Source: Sphingobium baderi
Lineage (GTDB): Bacteria > Pseudomonadota > Alphaproteobacteria > Sphingomonadales > Sphingomonadaceae
Direction: 5' to 3'
Assembly: GCF_001456115.1 (NCBI RefSeq)
Contig: NZ_CP013267.1
Location: 1 to 64,000 of the forward strand
DNA: 64,000 nucleotides
In this document: in pieces, positions 15,971 to 23,303 of the stretch
How positions within the stretch are numbered: the first letter of the stretch is position 1
How the letters are laid out: the number at the start of each line of letters is the position of its first letter
Program-made: the position numbers and the translations under genes
Notes under the pieces: generated by a model
Seen by the model: only the letters and a program-made list of their open reading frames with translations
Database searches by the model: none
What the model was told of the DNA's origin: nothing

Positions 15971-16297
15971 TCATTCGTCGTTGCCTGCCTTTGACGCGAG
16001 GATGCCAAATTCATCGACAACCCGGTCAGTTGCATAGATCGTCTGCCCGTCCTTCTCATAGGACGTGTCGCGCATTCTGCCTGCTGCGCGGACAAGATCG
16101 CCGACATTGAGCTTGTCGGAGATATACTTGCGCGTGCCTTCGCCAAAGACAGTGACACGATTCCAATAAGTATCGTCGGTCCAGTTATCACCTTCCTTGC
16201 GGCGATAGTTGGCGGCAAGTTTTAGGTGCGTCACATTGCCATTCGCCTGAATGGAACCAACGCGACCGATAATCTCGAACTTTGCCAAATTACGCAT
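15971..16297 (-). CDS. ssb: Single-stranded DNA-binding protein
   Basis: A 108-residue OB-fold protein starting MRNLAKFEIIGRVGSIQANG; WNRVTVFGEGTRKYISDKLNVGDLVRAAGRMRD is the SSB core. It is much shorter than chromosomal SSB and ends KAGNDE without the acidic DDDIPF tip that recruits repair proteins. Plasmid-borne SSBs in leading regions coat the incoming strand and blunt the SOS response. Its position 7 kb downstream of oriT on the leading side fits that role. Confidence 0.83.
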   Translation of the reverse strand: MRNLAKFEIIGRVGSIQANGNVTHLKLAANYRRKEGDNWTDDTYWNRVTVFGEGTRKYISDKLNVGDLVRAAGRMRDTSYEKDGQTIYATDRVVDEFGILASKAGNDE

Positions 16298-16312
16298 GGA
16301 ACTTCCTTTCAT

Positions 16313-16582
16313 TCACCCGTTGCTAACGGTTAGTTCGGAAGCGGAGATTGAGGCGGGGACAAGTAAAAAAACGGAGGGTCCGCCGAAGGTGGAAACCGCC
16401 GCAATGTCCCACATTGCATTTTTTTACTTTTCCCATCTAGCCGTATCGAAGCAACTCTAAACCGATAGCATCGGGCAATGATAAGTCACCATAAAAATGG
16501 CAATTTCGATAAAATTATCCAATAGGTTACTTCTAGATAGCAATAGATCAACTATCAACACCGCCGCATATTATCATGGAAG
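16313..16582. other. AT-rich intergenic region upstream of ssb
   Basis: No gene found. The stretch 16425-16582 is markedly AT-rich against its surroundings and contains CTAACGGTTAG (16320-16330), A- and T-runs (16365-16371, 16420-16428) and GATAG/CTATC words. It should carry the ssb promoter; an origin-like function is possible but unsupported. CGTTTAAACG ends it at 16583-16592. Confidence 0.35.
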
Positions 16583-16585
16583 CGT

Positions 16586-17188
16586 TTAAACGACTTCACA
16601 TTCATTTCCAGAACTGGCTTTCAGCCGGTCACGCTCCATTCGACGATAGATCGCTTGTCGGCTCACTCCCAGCAGAGTTGCAATGTCGCTCACATTGCGG
16701 GGAGGATCGGCAGTCAGCAGCTCGCGGGCGAGATTCCATTGTTCATCGCTAAGGGAAGGGGGGCGACCAAACTTCTTTCCCCGCGCCTTGGCGGCGGCGA
16801 TCCCAGCCATGGTTCGCTCAAGCATGGCATCGCGCTCGAACTGCGCGAAAGCGCCGAGCATGTGATAAAACAGCCGCCCCGATGCGGAGGTTGTATCAAT
16901 CATGCTCTCTTTGATGGATCGGAAGCCGAGGCCCTGTGCCTCGAACCGCTTGCCGATCTCGATAAGGTCATGGACCGATCGCCCCAAGCGATCGAGCCGC
17001 CAAACGACAATCACGTCTTCGCCAGAACGGGCGAAATCCAGTGCAGCTTCGAGCTGGGGCTTGAACACGGCCGCGCCGCTCACGCCTTCGTCGGCGAACA
17101 GCTTATCGCAACCGGCGGCATTAAGAGCGTCGATCTGCAATCCTAGATTCTGATCGCCCGTCGAGACGCGTGCATATCCGATCAGCAT
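16586..17188 (-). CDS. Serine recombinase (resolvase/invertase family)
   Basis: A 200-residue enzyme starting MLIGYARVSTGDQNLGLQID, with the nucleophilic Ser in YARVST, the RLDRLGRS motif and a C-terminal HTH (RNVSDIATLLGVSRQAIYRRM). Length and order match Tn3-type resolvases and plasmid multimer resolvases. Frame stays open far upstream but the ATG at 17188 is the family start. No tnpA lies beside it, so plasmid dimer resolution is likelier than transposon cointegrate resolution. The TTTCGGACA repeat cluster at 17454-17577 is its best candidate target. Its stop codon is formed by the palindrome CGTTTAAACG. Confidence 0.85.
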   Translation of the reverse strand: MLIGYARVSTGDQNLGLQIDALNAAGCDKLFADEGVSGAAVFKPQLEAALDFARSGEDVIVVWRLDRLGRSVHDLIEIGKRFEAQGLGFRSIKESMIDTTSASGRLFYHMLGAFAQFERDAMLERTMAGIAAAKARGKKFGRPPSLSDEQWNLARELLTADPPRNVSDIATLLGVSRQAIYRRMERDRLKASSGNECEVV

Positions 17189-17195
17189 GGCGGCT

Positions 17196-17432
17196 TCATA
17201 CGACCAGCTCGGAAGGCACGGGATGCCCGCGACCGAGCAGCGCTGCCGACGGTGCTGGCGGCGCTGGCATCCATGCGCACGGGAAGCCGGGGCCTTCGAG
17301 ATATTCGCCATCAACGATAGCGCCCTCGGCAAGCAGATATTCATACTGCGGATCGGCCGATGCGAAAGCGAGAAGCACATGCTCCCTGTCGGGAACGCTC
17401 TCCATAGGATACCAAGTTCCAAAGACCGGCAT
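17196..17432 (-). CDS. Small DUF551-like protein
   Basis: A 78-residue protein beginning MPVFGTWYPMESVPDREHVLLAF, with a GEYLEGPGFPCAWMPAPPAPSA segment. The W..MESVP....VLL pattern and late W-MP-P motif resemble DUF551 proteins of phages and plasmids; function unknown. It sits 8 bp upstream of the recombinase gene on the same strand, so both probably share the promoter within the repeat cluster. Confidence 0.55.
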   Translation of the reverse strand: MPVFGTWYPMESVPDREHVLLAFASADPQYEYLLAEGAIVDGEYLEGPGFPCAWMPAPPAPSAALLGRGHPVPSELVV

Positions 17433-17453
17433 TGAATCCTCCGTTTGCCAAAG

Positions 17454-17577
17454 TGTCCGAAAGTCATAATATTTATTTTACTTTCGGACAAACTGTTTCG
17501 GACAGGGTTTCGGACAAGGATATTGCAGGGATGAGCGCGCACAAGGGACACTGACCGGAAACGGGCGGTTTCGGACA
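17454..17577. repeat. TTTCGGACA repeat cluster (candidate res site or iterons)
   Basis: TTTCGGACA occurs directly at 17482, 17496, 17508 and 17569, and inverted (TGTCCGAAA) at 17454. The inverted pair 17454/17482 brackets an AT-rich core of 19 bp. TGTCCGAAA resembles resolvase half-sites (TGTCYRATA type), and the cluster lies upstream of a serine recombinase gene. Alternatives are an operator array or replication iterons. Confidence 0.65.
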
Positions 17578-17838
17578 GGGCAGGGTGCGCCCAGGGCGCG
17601 CCCGTCGCGAGCTGGCCCGCCACGAGTCAGTTCACATAGGGCGCAACGACATGGCGGTGCGCGATGCGAATATAGGAATCGGCCTGCTCGCGCGTGATCC
17701 CAAGGCGTTGCGCGGCCTGCTCAACCGTGAGCCGGTTTCGACGGTGAAGATAATAAGCGCGCTGGGTAAGGTGCGGAAGATCAAATAGCGCATCCCAATC
17801 CTCATCTTCCGGGAGCGACATGACCGGCGATTTCATTA

Positions 17839-18676
17839 AGGCGTGTGGACATTTAAGGGATTCCTTTTTCCGCGCGGATCGGATTCAAGACTGGCGAAGG
17901 GAGCGCCATCTTGGATCGACACGGATTAAGCGACGAGCAGTGGGAGCGGGTTCGCCCCGTGCTTCCCGGTAAAGTTGGGGACCGAGGCCGTTCGGCTGCG
18001 GACAATCGTAGATTTCTCGAAGCGGTTTTGTGGGTTGCTGGGACCGGAGCGCCATGGAGAGATTTGCCGGAGAGCTTCGGCAACTGGAACTCCTGTTTCC
18101 GTCGTTTTCGTCGGTGGGCGGTGAAAGGGGTCTTCGACCTTCTGTTTGAGCAATTATCGGGCGACCGTGATTTTGAATACGCCATGATCGACGGCACGAT
18201 CGTCCGGGTCCACCAGCAGGGCACCGGCGCAAGGGGGGGACTCACCGTCAGGCGATCGGACGGTCGCGCGGCGGTCTAACCACGAAGATCGTGGCGCTGG
18301 TAGATGCGCTGGGAAACTTGGCCCGTTTCGTTCTGCTTCCGGGCCAAAGCCACGACCTCGTCGGGGTGAAACCGCTGATCCAGGACGTCGAATTCGATAT
18401 GTTCCTCGGCGACAAGGCGTTCGACGCTGATTGGTTGCGTACCGAACTGAACGAAAGGGGCGCTGTAGTGGTGATCCCTCCCAAATCGAACCGGAAGCAA
18501 AAAATCGACTGCGACTTCCATGCCTATCGCTGGAGGCACCTCGTCGAGAACTTCTTCTGTAGCCTCAAAACATTCCGGCGCATCGCTACCCGATACGAGA
18601 AAACTGATCAGAGCTACCGCGCCATGATCAACCTTGCGGCCCTGAAGATCGCTATGCGCTAAATGTCCACACGCCT
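17839..18676 (+). mobile_element. IS5-family insertion sequence (IS427-like group)
   Basis: An 838-bp element with terminal inverted repeats AGGCGTGTGGACATTTA (left) and its complement at the right end, flanked by TA on both sides (17837-17838 and 18677-18678), the usual short target duplication of this group. It carries a two-frame transposase and splits an HTH gene. Confidence 0.85.
17911..18662 (+). CDS. IS5-family transposase, two overlapping frames
   Basis: The first frame (17911-18279) encodes MDRHGLSDEQWERVRPVLPG through VDGTIVRVHQQ-type DDE residues (AMIDGTIV), and the second (from about 18240, ending 18662) continues with GLTTKIVALVDALGN, FLGDKAFDADWLR and the HxYRWRHLVENFFCSLK E-motif. 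Production of full-length enzyme needs a frameshift near 18240, as in the IS427 group. DDE residues appear intact across the two frames. The frames could also reflect an inactivating indel; the group's known organisation makes programmed frameshifting more likely. Confidence 0.8.
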
Positions 18677-18988
18677 TAGATCGTCGATCGCGTGTTGAAG
18701 GCGACAGGCCGGAATATCCTTCCCCGTCGCTATCAAGATCGACAGCGCCCGCTCCATCAGCTCTAGCGCGGCGTCGATCGACGGTTTCTCGTCGGCTCTC
18801 TGCAAGGCGGTCATGTGCATTCCCATCGCTGGATACTGACAACAGGCGGGTGAGCTTGCCTCCTTCGCATCGCGATTGCACGCACAACTAGGGCTAAATT
18901 GATCAGCAATTTCATCACTACCCTTGGCAGGGTCAAGCTCGGCGGTTAGCCTGAAATCTATTGTGATGAACGAGTTAGAGGATCAGAA

Positions 18989-19339
18989 ATGGAGTTCTTG
19001 CGCAGGATATTCGGGGCCGTCGATAGGGCCTATCTGATCAGGGCATATATCATCGGCGGCGTGATCTTCGCGCTCTACGGCTCGTTCATATCCTATGGCG
19101 CAAAATCTGCCCCGGCCCCGATCTGGATAGTCTTCTCCATCTCGACGCTGTTGTTCCCATTCTCCAAACTCGTTTGGGATCAGGTCATGTCGGTGATGCT
19201 CGGCCGCAATATGTTCATCATGAACGCCGTTTTCCTGATGTTCGCCAAGCTGGTCATCAACGTCATTCTCTGGGCCTGCGCCATCATCATCGCGCCGATC
19301 GGCATCCTGTGGCTGTGGCATCGAACGCGGGCGGGGTGA
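18989..19339 (+). CDS. Small membrane protein of unknown function
   Basis: A 116-residue protein starting MEFLRRIFGAVDRAYLIRAY, with AGAGGA before the ATG. Three or four hydrophobic segments are evident (YIIGGVIFALYGSFISY, IWIVFSISTLLFPF, AVFLMFAKLVINVILWACAIIIAPIGILWLW). I do not recognise it. The N-terminus is amphipathic and basic, the C-terminus ends HRTRAG. It is encoded on the + strand, opposite to most neighbours. Confidence 0.6.
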   Translation: MEFLRRIFGAVDRAYLIRAYIIGGVIFALYGSFISYGAKSAPAPIWIVFSISTLLFPFSKLVWDQVMSVMLGRNMFIMNAVFLMFAKLVINVILWACAIIIAPIGILWLWHRTRAG

Positions 19340-19478
19340 GGCGCGATGTCTCTTGCTCGACAAACCGCCTCATGGAGGCATTAACCGCAGAAAAATCTTC
19401 GACGAATGCGGTAAGCTTCTCGGGGTGAGCGGCAAAAAACTCACCAATGGTCTTGGGAACTCCATTCGGCCTACCCAT
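19287..19478 (-). CDS. Possible small protein of unknown function
   Basis: A 63-residue frame starting MGRPNGVPKTIGEFFAAHPE, with a helical middle (KLTAFVEDFSAVNASMRRFV). It overlaps the 3' end of the membrane-protein gene on the other strand by 53 bp. An upstream in-frame ATG at 19505 is also possible. The amino-acid composition is protein-like, but there is no family match. Confidence 0.35.
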   Translation of the reverse strand: MGRPNGVPKTIGEFFAAHPEKLTAFVEDFSAVNASMRRFVEQETSRLTPPAFDATATGCRSAR

Positions 19479-19515
19479 TGCGTCCTCCGTCACCTTTGAC
19501 GCCAACGTATCGTCG

Positions 19516-19596
19516 TCAGCCCTGCCCGAATAGATAATAGATGCAGCTCACTATCAGCGCGACGCCTGCAAGCTGACTGCGAGTTTTGAAACGCAT
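19516..19596 (-). CDS. Possible 26-residue membrane peptide
   Basis: MRFKTRSQLAGVALIVSCIY continues for six residues (YLFGQG) and stops at 19516. A basic start, one hydrophobic span and an AGGAG 8 bp before the ATG suggest a genuine tiny membrane peptide. It begins 15 bp after the primase stop on the same strand. Confidence 0.35.
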   Translation of the reverse strand: MRFKTRSQLAGVALIVSCIYYLFGQG

Positions 19597-19610
19597 GGGG
19601 GATACTCCTG

Positions 19611-20597
19611 TCAGGCCGGGGAGGGGGGAGTCATCTCGATCCCGCGCAATTCGTCATTCCAGTCCTCGAATGCCGGGGGCGGAAAGATCGCATCCACGGT
19701 GCGCCCCTGTCGCTGATATTCCTCCATCGCCTTCGCAACGGCGGCGCGCCCCGGCGCATTGTTGTCGCCTGCAAGCGTGACGTGCTCGACCTCGGGCGGC
19801 AACTCGACAAAGGGCATCATGCCAGTGCCAAGGGTGATCCAGACTGGCGCTCTCTGCACACGCTGCCGCATCGTGAGGCCGTCCTCGGGGCCTTCAATCA
19901 GAATGATCCGACGCGCCGGGGGAGCAAGGCGAACCGCGCAACCGCGAACCTGCCCCAAGCTCAACTTGGGGTTCGCGATCGGTGCTTTCTGTCCATCCTC
20001 AGTGAGAAAGACATGCTGCACACCAACAATCTTGCCGGTATGGTCCTGTGCGCCCAGCAACAGCGCGGGCAGGCGGCGACCATCTGCGCCGGTCTTCTTG
20101 TTGCGCCAAAGCGGCACGCGGCCGAATCTGACAGTGGGCGGCATGTCGCCGAAGATACCCCGCAATCGTAGGTAATGCTCGGCGGGCGTGCCGATGATGC
20201 TACGCGCTTCGTGCCATTCGGCTTGTGCCGCGAGGATCGCGGCGGCTCTGTCCGCCCGATCTCGCCGCTCGGCTTTGCCACGGTCCTGCGGCGTCGCCTC
20301 CGGTAAACCGTCCTCGTCCAGCAGCTCGCACACGGCTTCCACAAAGGACCGGCCTTCAACGTGCCGGATAAAGTCGATCACGTCGCCAGAAGCCCCGCAA
20401 CCGAAGCAATGGAACAGGCCCTTCGCGTCGTTCACGCGGAAGCTGGGCGTATTCTCATCATGGAAGGGACAAAGCCCGACATATTCATGCCCCGTCTTGC
20501 GGAGCTTCACATGGCGACGCACGACATCGCTCATTGCGAACCGATTTTTGGCGCGCTCGATGTCGAGTTGGGGGCGTGTTGTTATTTGCTTCGTCAT
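19611..20597 (-). CDS. Plasmid DnaG-type primase
   Basis: A 328-residue protein starting MTKQITTRPQLDIERAKNRF. A CHC2 zinc finger (C43, H46, C64, C67 in CPFHDENTPSF...FHCFGCG) binds template; the C-terminal half contains a compact Toprim domain (IILIEGPEDGLT near residues 230-241, then LAGDNNAPGRAA). It is shorter than chromosomal DnaG and lacks the helicase-binding domain. Such primases synthesise the complementary strand of the incoming plasmid DNA. Its ATG overlaps the thermonuclease stop (ATGA), so the two are coupled. The MTKQ start is preferred over an upstream Met. Confidence 0.85.
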   Translation of the reverse strand: MTKQITTRPQLDIERAKNRFAMSDVVRRHVKLRKTGHEYVGLCPFHDENTPSFRVNDAKGLFHCFGCGASGDVIDFIRHVEGRSFVEAVCELLDEDGLPEATPQDRGKAERRDRADRAAAILAAQAEWHEARSIIGTPAEHYLRLRGIFGDMPPTVRFGRVPLWRNKKTGADGRRLPALLLGAQDHTGKIVGVQHVFLTEDGQKAPIANPKLSLGQVRGCAVRLAPPARRIILIEGPEDGLTMRQRVQRAPVWITLGTGMMPFVELPPEVEHVTLAGDNNAPGRAAVAKAMEEYQRQGRTVDAIFPPPAFEDWNDELRGIEMTPPSPA

Positions 20598-21202
20598 ATT
20601 GGGTCCACATCGGCCATTGTTTGGCGACCGCGGCAACGCACCAGGCCGCCGGCGAGCTGGATCGCGCCCTGTTTTATGGTCCGGTTCGGTCCTAATCTGG
20701 CAACCAGGTCGCCGGCGATTGTGCCGCTGAAGGCGGGTAGATCCTCTGCAGGACGATCAGAATAGGTCCGAGACGGAATCTTTCTTCCTTCAACCGCACG
20801 CGGGCACTCGCGCGCGACATGCCTACCGCGATCCCAGCGGGCAACGTAGGCGGCCTGCCCTGTCTCGATCTGGCGGCATGACAGGCTGCGGCCATGCACA
20901 TAAACCATAGCAAGCGTGCGGCCGTAATTATCAGTGCCTAGCCGCTCGATCCTGATTGGCCCTGTCATGGCGCGCTGCAAGGCTTGCTTGCTCTCGGCCG
21001 CTCGGCGGCGATTACAAACCGCTCCGGGCTTGGGGAAGGGGCGGCACCGGCTATTGCCGGGATCGTCAGGCGCGTCGATGCCGATCAGGCGCACGCGCTC
21101 TTTGCCGCATCTGATCGTATCACCGTCGGTCACTGTGCAGCCGGTGAGAGCAGCAGCGGCTATAAGGGTCGCTGACAGCATCATGCCCGCCACCGCTCCC
21201 AT
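20594..21202 (-). CDS. Secreted or lipid-anchored thermonuclease-like (SNase) protein
   Basis: A 202-residue protein with a signal sequence (MGAVAGMMLSATLIAAAALT, next residues Gly-Cys) and an SNase-like domain: VTDGDTIRCGKERVRLIGID, then a short APDDPG loop, IERLGTDNYGRTLAMVYV and GQAAYVARWDRGRH. The catalytic Arg/Glu/Arg set of staphylococcal nuclease is mostly recognisable. The Cys after the hydrophobic span could be a lipobox, but it also lies very near the domain start. Similar genes are frequent on conjugative plasmids, where the role is unclear. It is coupled to the primase. Confidence 0.75.
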   Translation of the reverse strand: MGAVAGMMLSATLIAAAALTGCTVTDGDTIRCGKERVRLIGIDAPDDPGNSRCRPFPKPGAVCNRRRAAESKQALQRAMTGPIRIERLGTDNYGRTLAMVYVHGRSLSCRQIETGQAAYVARWDRGRHVARECPRAVEGRKIPSRTYSDRPAEDLPAFSGTIAGDLVARLGPNRTIKQGAIQLAGGLVRCRGRQTMADVDPI

Positions 21203-21519
21203 AAATCCGCCATGGCGTCCCTATGGCCCCACGCATCGGCATAGATCGTAGATTCCTGCGCCAGATAGGCCATGATTGTAACCATATCTTCCGCAATGAC
21301 AGCATCGACGTTGCAAAGGTGCAGGATCGGGAAATGCCCGCAATCTTGACCGTTCCACCACGCCAGAAGGAAGTCTGCGACTTTCCCCGACGCGCCGGTT
21401 TCGGCCGCGCGCGTCGGGGGGAGAGCTATGGCAAGCAAACGGCTGATCGCCGCGCCTACCTCGTCAAACGTGACGGCGCGAATTACAGGGCGGCGCTGGG
21501 GCTGCGGTGGGGTGGACAT
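21181..21519 (-). CDS. Uncharacterised plasmid protein
   Basis: A 112-residue protein starting MSTPPQPQRRPVIRAVTFDE; a helix-rich body includes VADFLLAWWNGQDCGHFPIL and AEDMVTIMAYLAQ and ends WERWRA. The pattern resembles small proteins of unknown function (DUF7673-like) found on proteobacterial plasmids, but I cannot confirm that. It overlaps the thermonuclease N-terminus by 22 bp on the same strand and lies just after the coiled-coil gene. Confidence 0.55.
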   Translation of the reverse strand: MSTPPQPQRRPVIRAVTFDEVGAAISRLLAIALPPTRAAETGASGKVADFLLAWWNGQDCGHFPILHLCNVDAVIAEDMVTIMAYLAQESTIYADAWGHRDAMADLWERWRA

Positions 21520-21546
21520 TGATCGTTCCTCTTGTTGGCTCACGGC

Positions 21547-21813
21547 CTATTCCTTAGCGGTGTCGAGCTGGCCGGTGATCGGCTCAAAATCGACAAGCTC
21601 AATCTCGCTCAATGCTTCGTCCAGCGCCTCAATGGCCTCCTGCATCTTCTGGCCGCGCTCACCCTCCTGAAAGCTCTCGGGCAGGGCCTCAAGCGCCTCC
21701 TGTTCTTCGTCGCGAACGTCCTGAATGATCTCTGCCGCCGCCTGTAGCGCGGCTTCGGCATCGCTGATCCTAGCGCGGGCTTCCTCGATCCGTTTGCGCC
21801 TGTCCTTGTTCAT
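21547..21813 (-). CDS. Small acidic coiled-coil protein
   Basis: An 88-residue protein starting MNKDRRKRIEEARARISDAE; heptad-like stretches (AALQAAAEIIQDVRDEEQEA, and MQEAIEALDEALSEIELVD) predict a continuous coiled coil with an acidic surface. The start at 21813 overlaps the stop of the gene upstream (ATGA). Small acidic helical proteins of plasmid leading regions are sometimes DNA mimics that block defence; that is speculation here. Confidence 0.6.
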   Translation of the reverse strand: MNKDRRKRIEEARARISDAEAALQAAAEIIQDVRDEEQEALEALPESFQEGERGQKMQEAIEALDEALSEIELVDFEPITGQLDTAKE

Positions 21814-22001
21814 ATCCTCTGCTCCCTCTTGGTCTGGACCCAGCGCACCAGTTTCAATTCGCAGTCGCCATATCGTTTCTTCACGATGTAGCGGACGCCA
21901 TGCCCGACCCGGAAACCCCGTTCCAGAACCTCCCGTTTTTCCGCTTCGGTCAGCTCTGCATAGGTTAACGGGGCGGACTGGTTCGATATGTGATCTGTCA
22001 T
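21810..22001 (-). CDS. Small uncharacterised protein
   Basis: A 63-residue protein starting MTDHISNQSAPLTYAELTEA; the middle (KREVLERGFRVGHGVRYIVK) and end (KLVRWVQTKREQRI) are basic. No family recognised. It is the first gene of the minus-strand run that leads to the coiled-coil, DUF7673-like, thermonuclease and primase genes. The palindromic motif cluster at 22024-22103 lies directly upstream. Confidence 0.5.
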   Translation of the reverse strand: MTDHISNQSAPLTYAELTEAEKREVLERGFRVGHGVRYIVKKRYGDCELKLVRWVQTKREQRI

Positions 22002-22023
22002 CACTGCTTTGCCTCACAAGCCA

Positions 22024-22103
22024 TTCATGCATTGCATGTCTTACACAATGCTTGAAAATATGCAATACACGCATTGCATGTAATGCATAAAAGCGTTTAA
22101 ACG
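22024..22103. promoter_or_regulatory. ATGCA-type motif cluster and CGTTTAAACG palindrome
   Basis: ATGCATTGCATGT (22026-22038), GCAATACACGCATTGCATGT near 22062-22081 and TAATGCAT at 22081-22088 precede CGTTTAAACG at 22094-22103. The arrangement, ATGCA words then the palindrome, is the same as upstream of parA at 11723-11813. The palindrome also supplies the stop codon of the DUF6884-like gene. Confidence 0.55.
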
Positions 22104-22591
22104 CCTACATCGGATCTCGGCCAATCCTCGAAAAGGTCGAGCTGCGCGGCGCGCGCAGCCTGCTCGCGCGCCTCGGCGATACGGGCCGCAAGCCATGCCT
22201 TCTGTTGGCCGATCCCAAGCCCCTCCATAGGGACGCGCGCGCGATCGGCCGCATAGTCGAGCAAAGGCGTGCGATAGTGCCTGCCCGCCAGAAAGATTAG
22301 CTCGCCCGCGAAGCGGCGGCCCAGCGCCTTATCGATCTGTGTAGCGACGCGCTCGCCCCATGCTCGCCGCCCACGCGCGCCCAAGACGGAAAGCGTGGTG
22401 TCATAGGGATCAATGCGGCTGCTCGGCCGCAACAGACCATGCTCGGCCGAAAGGATGAACCAGCGGCATCCTGTGCTTTCGACATAGGCGCGAGCCTTTT
22501 TGAACCAATCGGATTGATAGAGGTCCGCCGCACGCCTGCGTCGATCAGCCTTTTGGGCAACGCAGCTCACAAGATAGACCGCGTTGCTCAC
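22097..22591 (-). CDS. DUF6884-like protein
   Basis: A 164-residue protein starting MSNAVYLVSCVAQKADRRRR. The opening 'vYLVSCv..K', then ADLYQSDWFKKARAYVESTG, WFILSAEHGLLRP and the later LIFLAGRHYRTPLL match DUF6884 (YoaO-like) proteins, distant relatives of YaaA-type DNA-binding folds and of deazaguanine-associated genes in phages. Function is unknown. It is the last gene of a run of four overlapping genes that starts at the copy B leader. Confidence 0.65.
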   Translation of the reverse strand: MSNAVYLVSCVAQKADRRRRAADLYQSDWFKKARAYVESTGCRWFILSAEHGLLRPSSRIDPYDTTLSVLGARGRRAWGERVATQIDKALGRRFAGELIFLAGRHYRTPLLDYAADRARVPMEGLGIGQQKAWLAARIAEAREQAARAAQLDLFEDWPRSDVGV

Positions 22592-23118
22592 TGCCCTTCC
22601 TTTTCCGGCACAAGCGCGGGGTCGAGGCCAGCAACAAGGCGCTGCGCGACCTGTTCAACTTCGCTTTTGGAAGCGGAGAGGGTGCAATCCGAGGCGAGGA
22701 ACATCGAACCATAAGGGGAAGGGTTGAGGACCAGGACACGCCACGCCTCGCGCCTAATCTCCGATTGCATGGTTTCATTCTCATCGGTGAGCGCGGACCA
22801 GAAACGCAAATCAGGCACGGTGCTGATGTCGATCCAGTCGCCTTTATGGGCGCTGATCGTGAAACCGCCTACCGTCAGGTTCATCATCGGCGGATAGGAG
22901 GGCCGTTTTGCAACGACGTTCCGTCGCGCCCTCGCATCCGCCTGCTTCCGGTCGAGTTCGGCAATGCCAGCGGCAAGCGCAGCGATGACGGAATCTGTCT
23001 GTGACGGGGCCATGTAACCCAGCGCCTTCGCGCCGGACATGGCTAAATCATGGAGCGCCCGCGCCTCGCGAAGGGTTAGCGTCGCGCGCAACGCGCTGGA
23101 CATCGCCTGTGTCTTCAT
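22588..23118 (-). CDS. Uncharacterised plasmid protein
   Basis: A 176-residue protein starting MKTQAMSSALRATLTLREAR. The N-terminal 70 residues are helical (ALHDLAMSGAKALGYMAPSQ then a charged helix); the remainder holds FTISAHKGDWIDISTVPDLR and MQSEIRREAWRVLVLNPSPY, suggesting an alpha/beta domain. No family recognised. ATGA overlaps join it to both neighbours, so it is translationally coupled within the operon. Confidence 0.6.
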   Translation of the reverse strand: MKTQAMSSALRATLTLREARALHDLAMSGAKALGYMAPSQTDSVIAALAAGIAELDRKQADARARRNVVAKRPSYPPMMNLTVGGFTISAHKGDWIDISTVPDLRFWSALTDENETMQSEIRREAWRVLVLNPSPYGSMFLASDCTLSASKSEVEQVAQRLVAGLDPALVPEKEGQ

Positions 23119-23303
23119 TGCTGGGTCGCGTCCCTCGCGCCAATGAAGCTGCCACGCCCGTTTCGGAACTGCCCGACGACATTTCCACCATCCCAAGCAC
23201 CGGATAGAATGCCCTTGCGGTTGATCCCGGCAACGGGACGGGTCCGGGCTGCGAGAAGCCGCGCGCGGCGGGTGTCACGATCAAGGCTGCGAAGGGGTGT
23301 CAC
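23115..23303 (-). CDS. Small basic protein, GTG start
   Basis: A 62-residue protein read from a GTG at 23303 that overlaps the previous stop (GTGA) and ending in an ATGA overlap with the next start. The product (beginning TPLRSLDRDTRRARLLAART) is Arg-rich, with a Gly-rich end (GGNVVGQFRNGRGSFIGARD). Both couplings and a protein-like composition support it despite its size. Function unknown. Confidence 0.5.
   Translation of the reverse strand: MTPLRSLDRDTRRARLLAARTRPVAGINRKGILSGAWDGGNVVGQFRNGRGSFIGARDATQQ

Larger units (their letters stand above)
17627..18826 (-). pseudogene. Sigma-region-4-like HTH gene split by an IS5-family element
   Basis: Two pieces of one frame lie on either side of the IS: 18826-18679 encodes MGMHMTALQRADEKPSIDAA and on to LQHAIDDL, and 17836-17627 continues MKSPVMSLPEDEDWDALFDL through LTVEQAAQRLGITREQADSY. 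Removing the IS and one TA restores an uninterrupted frame. The C-terminal half is an HTH like sigma-70 region 4. A paralogue at 51586-51838 has the same order (ALE.ME.AL.IL, then PEDE.WD and LPHLT.R....HR.N) and is also broken. No function is known to me; a small regulator or sigma-like protein typical of these plasmids is likely. Confidence 0.7.

Noticed and set aside
16586..17623. A 345-residue version of the recombinase
   Set aside because: The extra 145 residues resemble no resolvase N-terminus and overlap the DUF551-like gene; the family start MLIGYARVST is at 17188.
11700..22103. CRISPR array in the ATGCA-motif region
   Set aside because: The motifs are short, palindromic and irregularly spaced, without uniform repeats and spacers or cas genes.
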